This document shows positions 1-8,739 of a DNA stretch of 18,291 nt, piece after piece. This DNA is from an uncultured Muribaculaceae bacterium. GTDB taxonomy: Bacteria; Bacteroidota; Bacteroidia; Bacteroidales; Muribaculaceae. The stretch is taken from positions 1-18,291 of the forward strand of contig CAJLTZ010000049.1 of the NCBI GenBank assembly GCA_905209725.1, in the 5' to 3' direction. Below the pieces are notes generated by a model. That model was not told the origin of the DNA. It saw only the letters and a list, made by a program, of their open reading frames with translations, and searched no databases. Within the stretch, counting starts at the first letter, position 1. Each line of letters starts with the position of its first letter. The translations under genes were made by a program, and so were the position numbers.

Positions 1-184
1 TACGCCTGTCTCGCAGCTGCACCTCATCTGCGACCCCTGCGTTAACATTTTTTGTAGGATGGGGTCTTAATCTCCCCATCAAGAACTGCAGAAACAGGCT
101 CAGCGACCGTGTGCATAAATGCTCAGATTTAAACGACCGTTATCATTTCTTTATGGGATAGAGTCTTATTTATAAGAATTTTTT

Positions 185-218
185 ATGCGGGGAATACAAC
201 GTTTCCCGCATTTTTTTT
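185..218 (+). terminator. Rho-independent terminator of an off-window gene
   Basis: A 10-bp stem (185-194 with 202-211, one G-T pair) and a 7-base loop is followed by a run of eight T on the plus strand. It should end a transcript entering from left of the window. Bases 1-184 hold no recognisable gene: one frame stays open from base 3 to 161 but its translation matches nothing I know. A perfect 7-bp hairpin at 58-80 lacks a T tract. Confidence 0.75.
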
Positions 219-220
219 AT

Positions 221-228
221 TAATTTTG
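221..228 (+). promoter_or_regulatory. Candidate -7 element for topA
   Basis: TAATTTTG matches the Bacteroidota -7 consensus TAnnTTTG exactly. No TTTG -33 element lies at the expected distance, because that position falls in the upstream terminator stem. If used, it would give topA a leader of about 85 bases. Confidence 0.35.
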
Positions 229-317
229 CCGATTATTCCTCCTCAGCTACTCATTAATATAGTATCAGGAATATATATCAGTGGCTATAAATCAGCTCTT
301 ACTCCTTAGCGCTTAAT

Positions 318-2663
318 ATGAAAAATCTCGTAATTGTCGAGTCTCCCGCCAAAGCAAAGACGATAGAAAAATTTCTCGGACCGGACTTCAAGGTGATGTC
401 CAGTTTCGGTCATATCCGCGACCTGAAGAAGCACGGGCTCTCAGTGGAAGTGGATGATAATTTCTCGCCTATATATGAAATTCCGGATGACAAGAAGGAG
501 TTAGTAAAGAAATTGCGCAGTGCTGCAAAGGCTGCCGACACAGTGTGGCTGGCTTCCGATGAGGACCGCGAGGGAGAGGCCATTGCCTGGCACCTCGCGG
601 ATGTATTGGGACTTGACCCGACCTCCACGCGGCGCATCGTGTTTCACGAAATCACGAAGCCGGCCATTCTGAAGGCGATAGAGAACCCGCGCCACATCGA
701 CCTCAACCGCGTAAACGCACAGCAGGCACGCCGCGTGCTCGACCGCATCGTGGGCTTCGAACTTTCACCCGTGCTCTGGAAGAAGATCAAGCCGTCGCTC
801 TCTGCCGGACGTGTGCAGAGTGTGGCAGTGCGCCTCATCTGCGAGCGCGAAAAGGAGATTGAGGATTTCAAATCAACATCCTTCTATCGCGTGACAGCGC
901 TGTTTACCACCACCGACGGCCAGCAGATACGCGCAGAGGCCTCGAAACGGTTCGATTCTGAGAAGGCAGCCCGCGAATTCCTCTCCACTTGCTCAGGGGC
1001 CGATTTCACAGTGTCGGATATTCAGGTGAAGCCGATCACGCGCAAGCCCGCGCCCCCCTTCACCACCTCCACCCTGCAGCAGGAAGCCGCCAGAAAACTC
1101 GGTTTCTCGGTCAATAGCACGATGCGTGTGGCCCAGAAACTCTATGAAGCCGGTCTGATCACCTATATGCGAACCGACTCCACGAATCTTTCCTCATTGG
1201 CGCTCAATGATATCTCACGCGTGATAACCTCCTCCTATGGGGAAGACTATCTGAAGGTGCGCCGCTATCACACCCATTCCAAAGGTGCGCAGGAGGCTCA
1301 CGAGGCAATACGTCCGACATATGTGTCCAACACAGAAATCGACGGTGACCAGCAGGAGCAGAAACTCTATCGTCTTATCTGGCGTCGCGCCGTGGCATCA
1401 CAGATGGCCGATGCGCGCCTCGAGAAGACCACAGCCGACATCCGCCTCAAGAATGCCACTTCAGACATCCCCGACGCATTACGCGCCCAGGGTGAGACCG
1501 TGAAATTCGAGGGTTTCATGAAGGTCTACGACAATCCCGACGCAGAGGCCAATACCGATAGCGACACCACACTTCTCCCTGCCCTTACCGTAGGCGAGGG
1601 CCTTATTCCCGGCCCGTTCACAGCCACGGAGCGCTTCACCCAGGCGCCGGCCCGCTACAATGAGGCCTCACTCGTGAAGAAACTTGAAGATCTCGGCATC
1701 GGCCGACCCTCTACCTATGCCCCCACCATCTCCACAATCCAGGCCCGCGGCTATATCCGCCACGGCGAGAAGGAGGGCGCACCAAGGGATTACAACGTGA
1801 TCACACTCTCTTCCGGGACAATCTCCCAGAAGACCCTCACCGAGAAAGCAGGCTCCGACCGCGGGCGCCTTGTGCCCACCGACACGGGTCTTGTGGTCAA
1901 TGAGTTCCTTACCCAATATTTTCCCTCCATCCTCGACTATAATTTCACCGCACGCATCGAGCAGAAATTCGACGAGATTGCCGAAGGAGAATTTCCCTGG
2001 CAGAATGAGATGAAGAGTTTCTACGACGACTTCCATCCCCTGATAGACGCAGCCGATTCAATGCGTCTGGAGCACAAGGTGGGCGAGCGTGTGCTCGGCA
2101 CCGACCCGGAGTCGGGACGACGCGTTTCTGTGAAGATCGGCCGCTTCGGCCCTGTGGTGCAGATTGGCGAGGCTTCCGATGAGGAGAAACCCAAATTTGC
2201 ATCCCTCTCCGAAAACCAGTCAATATCTACCATAACCCTCGAGGAGGCCCTCAAACTCTTTGAATTGCCCCGTGTGCTCGGTAAATTCGAGGAGCAGGAT
2301 GTGAAGGCCGCCATCGGACGCTTCGGGCCCTATGTGCAGATTGCGCGCGAGTTCGTGTCCATCCCCAAGGACCTTGACCCCCACACCATCACCTTGCAGC
2401 AGGCCGTGGAACTCATCCAGGCCAAGCGCGAGAAGGCTGCCAATGCCGAAATCAAGACCTTCCCGGAACTACCCGGCGTGAGAGTGCTTCGCGGAAGATT
2501 CGGCCCCTATGTGGCCTATCTCAAAGATGGCGCTAAAAAGGCTGTGAACTATAAGATTCCCAAGGGCACTGACCCCGAATCCCTCACCGCCGAGGAGGTG
2601 ACCGAACTGATGAAAGCCCAGGACGCCGCGCCCAAAAAGACACGCCCCTCCCGCAAGAAATAA
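318..2663 (+). CDS. topA: DNA topoisomerase I (type IA)
   Basis: This enzyme relaxes negatively supercoiled DNA by single-strand passage through a 5'-phosphotyrosine link. The N-terminal Toprim domain begins at VIVESPAKA with the catalytic Glu near residue 8 and has the acidic motif DEDREGE at 81-87. The active-site tyrosine is Tyr283 in ITYMRTDST. The C-terminus carries three GRFGP repeats of the Toprim-associated C-terminal type and a basic tail (KKTRPSRKK). The Cys4 zinc ribbons of the E. coli enzyme are absent, which as far as I recall is usual in Bacteroidota. Length 781 residues fits such versions. The ATG at 318 gives the expected MKNLVIVESP start. The gene is followed by a hairpin terminator at 2689. 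Confidence 0.97.
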   Translation: MKNLVIVESPAKAKTIEKFLGPDFKVMSSFGHIRDLKKHGLSVEVDDNFSPIYEIPDDKKELVKKLRSAAKAADTVWLASDEDREGEAIAWHLADVLGLDPTSTRRIVFHEITKPAILKAIENPRHIDLNRVNAQQARRVLDRIVGFELSPVLWKKIKPSLSAGRVQSVAVRLICEREKEIEDFKSTSFYRVTALFTTTDGQQIRAEASKRFDSEKAAREFLSTCSGADFTVSDIQVKPITRKPAPPFTTSTLQQEAARKLGFSVNSTMRVAQKLYEAGLITYMRTDSTNLSSLALNDISRVITSSYGEDYLKVRRYHTHSKGAQEAHEAIRPTYVSNTEIDGDQQEQKLYRLIWRRAVASQMADARLEKTTADIRLKNATSDIPDALRAQGETVKFEGFMKVYDNPDAEANTDSDTTLLPALTVGEGLIPGPFTATERFTQAPARYNEASLVKKLEDLGIGRPSTYAPTISTIQARGYIRHGEKEGAPRDYNVITLSSGTISQKTLTEKAGSDRGRLVPTDTGLVVNEFLTQYFPSILDYNFTARIEQKFDEIAEGEFPWQNEMKSFYDDFHPLIDAADSMRLEHKVGERVLGTDPESGRRVSVKIGRFGPVVQIGEASDEEKPKFASLSENQSISTITLEEALKLFELPRVLGKFEEQDVKAAIGRFGPYVQIAREFVSIPKDLDPHTITLQQAVELIQAKREKAANAEIKTFPELPGVRVLRGRFGPYVAYLKDGAKKAVNYKIPKGTDPESLTAEEVTELMKAQDAAPKKTRPSRKK

Positions 2664-2688
2664 GAAACAATATATATTGCACCCTTGT

Positions 2689-2730
2689 TATAGCAGTGAA
2701 GCCCTATCGGTTTCACTGCTATATCTTTTA
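2689..2730 (+). terminator. Terminator hairpin between topA and the AsmA-like gene
   Basis: A perfect 12-bp stem (2689-2700 with 2712-2723) is followed by the T-rich stretch TCTTTTATT. It is placed to end the topA transcript. The ATG of the next gene, at 2733, lies only 9 bases beyond the stem, so the same hairpin covers the place where that gene's ribosome binding region would be. Confidence 0.7.
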
Positions 2731-2732
2731 TT

Positions 2733-5700
2733 ATGAGCCGCTCCAACCATATTGCACGGCATATTTTCCGAATCGCCGTAATATCTCTGGCACTCATTAT
2801 CGTCCTTGCGATAATCAGCGTCTGCGGGCTTATGGTGTGGCTTACCCCAGAACGGCTCACCAATCTCATAAACCGCGAGGCATCGGAATATCTTGATGCC
2901 GACGTACGCGCATCCAACGTGAGATATTCCCTCTGGTCCTCATTTCCCGACATAAAGATTGAGGTGGATTCGGTAAGGATTGTGAGCCGAGCGCTGAAGA
3001 ATCTTCCTCAAAATGAGCGGCAGCAACTGCCTTCGGATCCCGACTTTCTTGCATATGCATCAGGTATCCAAGGAGATTTCAATCTCCCTGCACTTCTACG
3101 CTCCAAGATCTCTGTGGGCAATATCTCGATTGATTCCGTTTCGATAAATGCCGTGGCCCTTTCCGACACTGTGGCCAATTATCTGATTCTGCCCGCTACT
3201 CCAAAGAAAGAGATGCCGGCCTTCAGTCTCGGGTCGCTCACCATCAAAAAAGGCTTGAGCGCAAGAGCCGTGCTGCAGCAATATGCCCTCGACGCTCATT
3301 TCAATGCCGATAAACTTGGTATCTTCCTGCCCGACGAGCACACTTGCCGCATCGGGTTTGCAGGAACCGCATCCTTGGAATATGATGGCATCCGCTATCT
3401 TCGTAACACTCCCGTATCAGTCAATGGAGTAATATCGGCCAATCGCGAACTGACACGATTCTCCACACGTGGGCTGCACTTAGGCGTCGGTCCACTGCAA
3501 GCCGCCATAAATACCGACTTCTCAGGCAAGAGTCTCGATTCCTTCTCACTGCGTCTGCTTCCCTTCAACATTCAGGAAGTAATGAAGATGGTACCGGGGA
3601 AACTTCTGGAGAGCGTGCCGATGCTGAAGAGTCTCAATCCACGCGGACGCATATCCCTGAGCGGAGCGTTAAGTAGCCCGCTGCAACTTGACGGCAACTC
3701 GCTTCCTGCATTCGAGATGGATCTCGCGCTCGCCGACGCAGCCCTGAAATATTCATCCTATCCCATATCCGACATCAATCTTCGAAGCAACATCCTCTAT
3801 GACACCTCTCGTCCCGAAGCCTCATTCATAGATATCCGTTCGCTCTCGCTTAAAGCCTTCAATTCGAGCGTAAGCGGAAGTGCACATTTAGCTTCATTAT
3901 TGTCCGAGCCGAATCTCAGTTCCGACCTTAAGGGCATTGTCAACCAGCCAAACCTGCCGCTGGCCAAGGTGGCTCCCGGGCTGAAGTTCTCCGGCGATGC
4001 CGAAGCTGCCATCAACCTTCAGGCGCCAATCCTTGATTTGATCAAAGGGGATATCACGAGGCTCGCGGCCGGGGTTAAGGCGGAACTGCCAAGTGCGGCG
4101 GTGAAGGCCGGGAAAACGGCTGTAAACGCCCAACAGCTGCATCTGGAAGCATCAATAGCCAATTCCAAAGTGACGGCAAGAGTGCATGGCGGCATTTCCC
4201 GATATCAGAACCCATCCATAGGGAAAGCTGCGGCAGGAAATTTCTCACTGCAGGCCAACACCGCCATCCGCTCGCTGAGCAAGATGCCCGACTCGGTAAA
4301 GGTAGACTTCAACGGCACCGGACTGCGATTTACCAAGGATACCACCGACATTCATCTCAACGGGCTGAAACTGCATATGGCCGTGCATCGTCGCGCGGCC
4401 GGGAAGCGATTGCCCAAAGGGGCTGCGGCAGCGCCTACCGATCCTGAACTCGCAAAAGTGCAGCATACCGACGAATACCTTACCGCACCCACACTTCCTC
4501 CCCGCATTGCAACGCTTCTGAGGCAATGGGATGCCCGCTGCAATCTCAGCCTTGCCAACGGAAAGGTGCGCCTCAGCGATTTTCCGGAGTATGTGGGCCT
4601 CCGGAATATCTCCTTCTTCACCGACCTTGACTCCATCGCGCTCCGTTCGCTCGACGTCAGGGTGCTCGACACGCATCTTGCCATGGAGGCGTTCATGGGC
4701 ACAATGCGCAATTTCCTCCTCTCGCCGGCACCCGAACGGCTTCCTATGGCCATACGGCTCACCGTGGACACTCTCAACCTCAACCGCATAAGCAAAATCT
4801 ATGAACGGGGAATGATCCGCACCATGGGCGATTCGGCCTATCGCGCGTCGCTGCAGATTGAACATATTCCCCCGGAATCAATCGCATGGCTGATTCCCAA
4901 GAATCTTTGTCTCGACCTGAAGGCGAAGGCTGCCCGCACGGATTATATCAACCTGCAACTCAATAATATCCTGGCAAATGTGCGCGTGGCCGACGGTCTC
5001 GCCCACTGCGACACCCTGCACATCGCCACCGATTTCGGCCGCATAGGTATGAATTTCATCTACGACACCTCGCGCCATCTCGACATGCGGATGAAGGCCA
5101 ATGTGAGCGTGCGCGACTGCCATTTCACCGACCTGCTGCATAATTTCCCGAAACTGGTGCGCGCCCAACCGCAGCTTGTCAACCTGCACGGCCTTATCAA
5201 TGCCGACGCCTCGGGAGAGGTGAGGATATTTCCTGATATGTATTTCGACGTGCCGAGTCTTCAGGCAGGCATCAGCCTGAAAGCCAGACACCTCAGGATT
5301 CATCAGAACAGGTTTATATCCAAATTGCGAAAGAAGTTGTTGATTCCCAGTACCGACGATCTTCATATCGAGAATATCAACATGTTCGCCTCAGTGCATG
5401 ACAATCTGTTTCAGGTATATCCAATATATTTCAATCTGGCCAATTATGAACTGGAGATGCTGGGCATGAATAATTTCAACGGCGAGTTTGCCTATCATAT
5501 CGGTGTGCGCAAATTCCCGCTGCATTTCAGGTTCGGCGTGAATATCGAGGGCACATACCAACATCCGAGACTGCATTTCGGGGGAGTGAGATGGACCGAC
5601 CGGCGCGCCTCACAGGTGGCCGACCATATCGAGCGCGTAATCAGAATCAATCTGCCGCGCCAGCTCAAATATTTCCTGGGAGCATTCGTACACACAGGCG

Positions 5701-5765
5701 CCGACTATCGCCCTGCCGATTACAGTTTCCCATGGAAGGAGGTAAACAAAATCGAACAGGAATAA
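2733..5765 (+). CDS. AsmA-like envelope protein
   Basis: This is a large (1010-residue) protein with one N-terminal membrane anchor. A basic start (MSRSNHIARHIFR) precedes a hydrophobic helix at about residues 13-36, and the rest is periplasmic. The long alternating beta-rich body with repeated short segments such as LSLANGKVRLSDF, and a C-terminal region around FGRIGMNF, resembles the AsmA/TamB-like proteins of Bacteroidota. Relatives in Proteobacteria bridge the inner and outer membranes and are implicated in phospholipid transport or outer-membrane assembly. The role here is inferred from family only. The start at 2733 puts the positive residues immediately before the helix. The gene ends before a convergent terminator shared with metG. 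Confidence 0.8.
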   Translation: MSRSNHIARHIFRIAVISLALIIVLAIISVCGLMVWLTPERLTNLINREASEYLDADVRASNVRYSLWSSFPDIKIEVDSVRIVSRALKNLPQNERQQLPSDPDFLAYASGIQGDFNLPALLRSKISVGNISIDSVSINAVALSDTVANYLILPATPKKEMPAFSLGSLTIKKGLSARAVLQQYALDAHFNADKLGIFLPDEHTCRIGFAGTASLEYDGIRYLRNTPVSVNGVISANRELTRFSTRGLHLGVGPLQAAINTDFSGKSLDSFSLRLLPFNIQEVMKMVPGKLLESVPMLKSLNPRGRISLSGALSSPLQLDGNSLPAFEMDLALADAALKYSSYPISDINLRSNILYDTSRPEASFIDIRSLSLKAFNSSVSGSAHLASLLSEPNLSSDLKGIVNQPNLPLAKVAPGLKFSGDAEAAINLQAPILDLIKGDITRLAAGVKAELPSAAVKAGKTAVNAQQLHLEASIANSKVTARVHGGISRYQNPSIGKAAAGNFSLQANTAIRSLSKMPDSVKVDFNGTGLRFTKDTTDIHLNGLKLHMAVHRRAAGKRLPKGAAAAPTDPELAKVQHTDEYLTAPTLPPRIATLLRQWDARCNLSLANGKVRLSDFPEYVGLRNISFFTDLDSIALRSLDVRVLDTHLAMEAFMGTMRNFLLSPAPERLPMAIRLTVDTLNLNRISKIYERGMIRTMGDSAYRASLQIEHIPPESIAWLIPKNLCLDLKAKAARTDYINLQLNNILANVRVADGLAHCDTLHIATDFGRIGMNFIYDTSRHLDMRMKANVSVRDCHFTDLLHNFPKLVRAQPQLVNLHGLINADASGEVRIFPDMYFDVPSLQAGISLKARHLRIHQNRFISKLRKKLLIPSTDDLHIENINMFASVHDNLFQVYPIYFNLANYELEMLGMNNFNGEFAYHIGVRKFPLHFRFGVNIEGTYQHPRLHFGGVRWTDRRASQVADHIERVIRINLPRQLKYFLGAFVHTGADYRPADYSFPWKEVNKIEQE

Positions 5766-5779
5766 GCCACCATCTCCAC

Positions 5780-5818
5780 AAAAACGAGGCTATGCCGTAA
5801 TAATTACAGCATAGCCTC
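5780..5818 (-). terminator. metG terminator, possibly bidirectional
   Basis: A stem of 10 bp, one mismatch and a further 5 bp pairs 5786-5801 with 5803-5818. Read on the minus strand the stem is followed by GTTTTTG, so it suits termination of metG. It lies between the convergent AsmA-like gene and metG and may stop both transcripts. Confidence 0.65.
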
Positions 5819-5849
5819 AGTAGAACCTATTAACAAATGGGGAAAAGGG

Positions 5850-7898
5850 TTAGCCAACCTGGCAACCCGGTTTCACATCTTTAGATGGTGAGATCACGGT
5901 GAGGGTACCGTCAGGATTCACCGCGCTCATAATCATACCCTGGCTCTCGATGCCCATCATCTTGCGGGGTGCGAAATTAGCCACGAAGCATACCTCCTTG
6001 CCAACCAGCACTGAGGGGTCTTCATAACTCTGGGCGATGCCGCTCAGGATTGTGCGCTTCTCCATACCATCGTCGATGAGGAACTGGAGGAGTTTTTTCG
6101 ATTTCTTCACCTTGGAGCATTCAAGCACCTTGCCCACGCGAATATCCACCTTCTCGAAATCCTCGAATTCGCAGGTTTCCTTCACCGGTTCGGGAGTCCA
6201 GCTCTTCATTTCGTTCTCCTTCTTTGTATCCAAAAGGCGCTTGATCTGAGCCTCGATGGGCGTGTCCTCGATCTTCTCGAAGAGGAGACGTGGCTGAGCG
6301 ATTTCGTGGCCGGGCTCGAGGAGGTCGATGCTGCCGAGGTCGTCCCAGCGCATCTCCTTGAGATTGAGCATCTCGCGCAGGTCGGCGCTCATGAAGGGGA
6401 GGAAGGGCTCGAAGGCCGTGGCGATATTGGCGCATATCTGGAGAGCGATATTGAGGATAGTGGCCACGCGGGCTTCATCCGTCTTCCAAACTTTCCAGGG
6501 CTCAGTGTCGGCGAGATACTTGTTGCCGGCGCGGGCGATGTTCATCGCGCTCTTGAGAGCCTCGCGGAATTTGAACTCGTCAAGATTGCGGGTCTCCTCA
6601 GCCACGGCCTTGCGGATCTCCTCAACCACAGCCTCATCGATAGCCTCGAGTTGGCCGCGGGCAGGCACCTTGCCGCCGAAATATTTGTGGACAAGCACCA
6701 TCGCACGGTTCACAAAATTACCGAGGATGGCCACCAGTTCGCTGTTGTTGCGCTGCTGGAAGTCTTTCCAGGTGAAGTTGTTGTCCTTTGTCTCGGGGGC
6801 GTTGGCAGTAAGCACGTAGCGGAGCACATCCTGCTTGCCGGGGAAGTCGGCGAGATATTCGTGGAGCCATACTGCCCAATTGCGCGAGGTGGAAATCTTG
6901 TTGTCCTCGAGGTTGAGGAACTCATTGGCAGGCACGTTGTCGGGGAGATTGTAAGTGCCATCGGCCATAAGCATTGCGGGGAACACGATGCAATGGAACA
7001 CGATATTGTCCTTGCCGATGAAATGGATCATGCGGGTTTCGGGATCTTTCCACCATTTCGTGTAGTCGTCGCCCACGAGGTCGATTGTATTGGAGATATA
7101 GCCGATGGGGGCGTCAAACCACACATAGAGCACTTTTCCTTCGTTGCCCTCCACGGGAACGGGGATACCCCAGTCGAGGTCGCGGCTCACGGCGCGAGGC
7201 TGCAGGCCGAGGTCGAGCCAGCTCTTGCACTGGCCGTATACGTTGGGCTTCCACTCCTTGTGCTCTTCGAGAATCCACTTCTCGAGGCGTTTCTGCCATT
7301 TATCGAGAGGGAGGTAATAGTGCTTGGTTTTTCTCATCACGGGCACGCTGCCGGTGATTGCGGAGCGGGGGTCGATGAGGTCGGTGGCGTTGAGGCTGGT
7401 GCCGCAGGCTTCGCATTGGTCGCCATAGGCTCCCTCAGCACCGCAGTGGGGGCATTTGCCGGTGACGTAGCGGTCGGCAAGGAACTGGCCGGCCTCTTCG
7501 TCGTAGAGCTGTTCGGATTCCTGCTCCACAAATTCACCCTTGTCATAGAGTTTGCGGAAAAAGTCGGAAGCGGTCTTGCTATGGGTTTCCGAGGTGGTGC
7601 GGCCATAGACATCGAAGGAGATGCCGAGACCCTCGAAGGAATCCTTGATGATATTATGGTAACGGTCCACGATATCCTGGGGTGTGACGCCCTCGTTGCG
7701 GGCCTTTATGGTGATGGGCACACCGTGCTCGTCGCTGCCACCGATGAGAAGCACCTCCTCGCCACGGAGGCGGAGATAGCGGGCGAAGATGTCAGCGGGG
7801 ACATAAACGCCGGCGAGATGGCCGATATGCACGGGACCATTGGCGTAAGGCAACGCCGTGGTGATCAGAGTCCTTTTGAATTTCTTATTCTTATCCAT
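5850..7898 (-). CDS. metG: Methionyl-tRNA synthetase
   Basis: This class I aminoacyl-tRNA synthetase charges tRNA-Met with methionine in the cytoplasm. The HIGH signature lies at about residues 24-27 (GPVHIGHLAG). A Cys4 zinc knuckle lies at about 149-165 (CPHCG and CEACG). The second catalytic signature is KISTS near 334-338, in place of KMSKS. A C-terminal EMAP/Trbp111-type tRNA-binding domain starts near VDIRVGKV and ends at the stop. The start at 7898 (MDKNKKFKRTL) gives 682 residues. The frame is open further upstream to 8009, but that extension reads through the tRNA-Pro gene and is rejected. No promoter is visible between the tRNA hairpin and this ATG, so metG is probably transcribed by read-through from the tRNA-Pro promoter. 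Confidence 0.96.
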   Translation of the reverse strand: MDKNKKFKRTLITTALPYANGPVHIGHLAGVYVPADIFARYLRLRGEEVLLIGGSDEHGVPITIKARNEGVTPQDIVDRYHNIIKDSFEGLGISFDVYGRTTSETHSKTASDFFRKLYDKGEFVEQESEQLYDEEAGQFLADRYVTGKCPHCGAEGAYGDQCEACGTSLNATDLIDPRSAITGSVPVMRKTKHYYLPLDKWQKRLEKWILEEHKEWKPNVYGQCKSWLDLGLQPRAVSRDLDWGIPVPVEGNEGKVLYVWFDAPIGYISNTIDLVGDDYTKWWKDPETRMIHFIGKDNIVFHCIVFPAMLMADGTYNLPDNVPANEFLNLEDNKISTSRNWAVWLHEYLADFPGKQDVLRYVLTANAPETKDNNFTWKDFQQRNNSELVAILGNFVNRAMVLVHKYFGGKVPARGQLEAIDEAVVEEIRKAVAEETRNLDEFKFREALKSAMNIARAGNKYLADTEPWKVWKTDEARVATILNIALQICANIATAFEPFLPFMSADLREMLNLKEMRWDDLGSIDLLEPGHEIAQPRLLFEKIEDTPIEAQIKRLLDTKKENEMKSWTPEPVKETCEFEDFEKVDIRVGKVLECSKVKKSKKLLQFLIDDGMEKRTILSGIAQSYEDPSVLVGKEVCFVANFAPRKMMGIESQGMIMSAVNPDGTLTVISPSKDVKPGCQVG

Positions 7899-7925
7899 AT
7901 CCGAAGTGAATTTTGAATAACCAAA

Positions 7926-7947
7926 GAGGCCGGATTTCTCCGGCCTC
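7926..7947 (-). terminator. Hairpin between tRNA-Pro and metG (leaky terminator or processing site)
   Basis: A perfect 8-bp GC-rich stem (GAGGCCGG paired with CCGGCCTC, 6-base loop) lies 3 bases after the tRNA 3' end and 27 bases before the metG start. On the minus strand it is followed by TTTGGTTATT, a weak T tract. It could terminate partly, attenuate, or protect the processed tRNA or mRNA end. Confidence 0.6.
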
Positions 7948-7950
7948 CTG

Positions 7951-8024
7951 TCGGGGTGAGGCGACTCGAACGCCCGACCTCTACGTCCCGAACGTAGCGC
8001 GCTAACCAACTGTGCTACACCCCG
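7951..8024 (-). tRNA. tRNA-Pro (anticodon CGG)
   Basis: The 74-base cloverleaf has a 7-bp acceptor stem (CGGGGTG with CACCCCG) and a D arm with the AGTTGGTTA loop and one A-C mismatch. The anticodon stem is CTACG/CGTAG with loop TTCGGGA, placing anticodon CGG at plus-strand 7988-7990. The T arm is GGGCG TTCGAGT CGCCT with one G-T pair. The discriminator base is A and CCA is not encoded, so it must be added after transcription. It reads codon CCG. Confidence 0.95.
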
Positions 8025-8076
8025 ATTTGATGCTTAACGCCAGCGAAAAAGGGAATCGCTGGGCCTAATGCGTCTG

Positions 8077-8108
8077 CAAAATTATAAAAAAATCCGCGTC
8101 TGTGCAAA
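8077..8108 (-). promoter_or_regulatory. Promoter of tRNA-Pro (and probably metG)
   Basis: On the minus strand TTTG (8108-8105) is followed after exactly 20 bases by TAATTTTG (8084-8077), a full match to the Bacteroidota -33/-7 consensus. Transcription would begin near 8072, giving a leader of about 48 bases before the tRNA. A perfect 7-bp hairpin (8040-8046 with 8056-8062) sits in that leader. Confidence 0.75.
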
Positions 8109-8130
8109 AAAACGGGGTGATTTTTACAAA

Positions 8131-8613
8131 TTATTCGGGGTAGTGAAGGTTGGAATCAGTGGGGTGGGCGAGGGTTTCTGTGAGGGAGCGGCGGGCGGCA
8201 TCGCGGGCTGCGGGGAGATCCATAAAGCTGTAGTTGCCGCAGTCGCGGGGTGTGGCGCCGGGCACTTCGCCTTCGAATCCGGCTACGAATTCCATTGTGC
8301 GGCGCATAAGGTCCAGAATGTCGCGGCTCTCGAGGTCGCCCTGAAGAAGGAGATAGTTGCCTGTGCAGCAACCCATCGGGCCCCAGTATACCACGCGGTC
8401 GCGCCATTCGGGGTCGTTGCGCAGGAAGGTGGCGGCCAAGTGCTCCATGGCATGGAGGGCCTTCGGCGAGAGAGCCGCCTCGCGGTTGGGCCGCGTCATG
8501 CGGATATCGAAGGTGGTGATGGTGTCGCCGGCCGGGGTGCGGTCCTTGCGGCTTACATATATTCCAGGTTCGAGGATTTCGTGATTAATCGTGAAACTTG
8601 CTATTTTTTCCAT
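8131..8613 (-). CDS. luxS: S-ribosylhomocysteine lyase LuxS
   Basis: LuxS cleaves S-ribosylhomocysteine to homocysteine and DPD, the precursor of autoinducer-2, within the activated methyl cycle in the cytoplasm. The metal ligands are visible as HxxEH at residues 54-58 (HAMEH) and Cys125 in DCGNY. The catalytic cysteine is Cys82 in GCCTGN. Length 160 residues matches the family. The start at 8613 gives MEKIASFTINH, the expected N-terminus. It stands alone on the minus strand; I see no SAH nucleosidase gene beside it. No convincing promoter or terminator could be assigned. Confidence 0.96.
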   Translation of the reverse strand: MEKIASFTINHEILEPGIYVSRKDRTPAGDTITTFDIRMTRPNREAALSPKALHAMEHLAATFLRNDPEWRDRVVYWGPMGCCTGNYLLLQGDLESRDILDLMRRTMEFVAGFEGEVPGATPRDCGNYSFMDLPAARDAARRSLTETLAHPTDSNLHYPE

Positions 8614-8739
8614 CTTGATTTCGTCTTGATTTGCGAAGATAATAAATTTATTTGAGAAGAAGTTGTTTCGAAATGCTGAATTTTAGTCTTTGTGAAAAAC
8701 CCATTTCTGCTTCCCGAATGTTATCATTCTAAAACATCA

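Noticed and set aside
1..184. Tail of a protein-coding gene entering from the left
   Set aside because: All three plus frames were read; the longest open one ends at 161 but gives no recognisable protein end, so no CDS is called.
4245..4865. Minus-strand frame of 206 codons within the AsmA-like gene
   Set aside because: It lies inside a continuous 1010-codon gene and has no recognisable content.
6306..7916. Plus-strand open frame of 536 codons across metG
   Set aside because: It is antisense to a complete metG with all signatures. Its composition (rich in Ala, Gly, Val, His, Glu) is the mirror of C/G-ending codons and it shows no domain.
7899..8009. Upstream extension of metG to 8009
   Set aside because: The extra 37 residues are a translation of the tRNA-Pro gene and its hairpin.
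8068..8655. Plus-strand frame of 195 codons opposite luxS
   Set aside because: luxS on the minus strand has all metal and catalytic residues; the plus frame has no family features and is Gly/Ala-rich shadow sequence.
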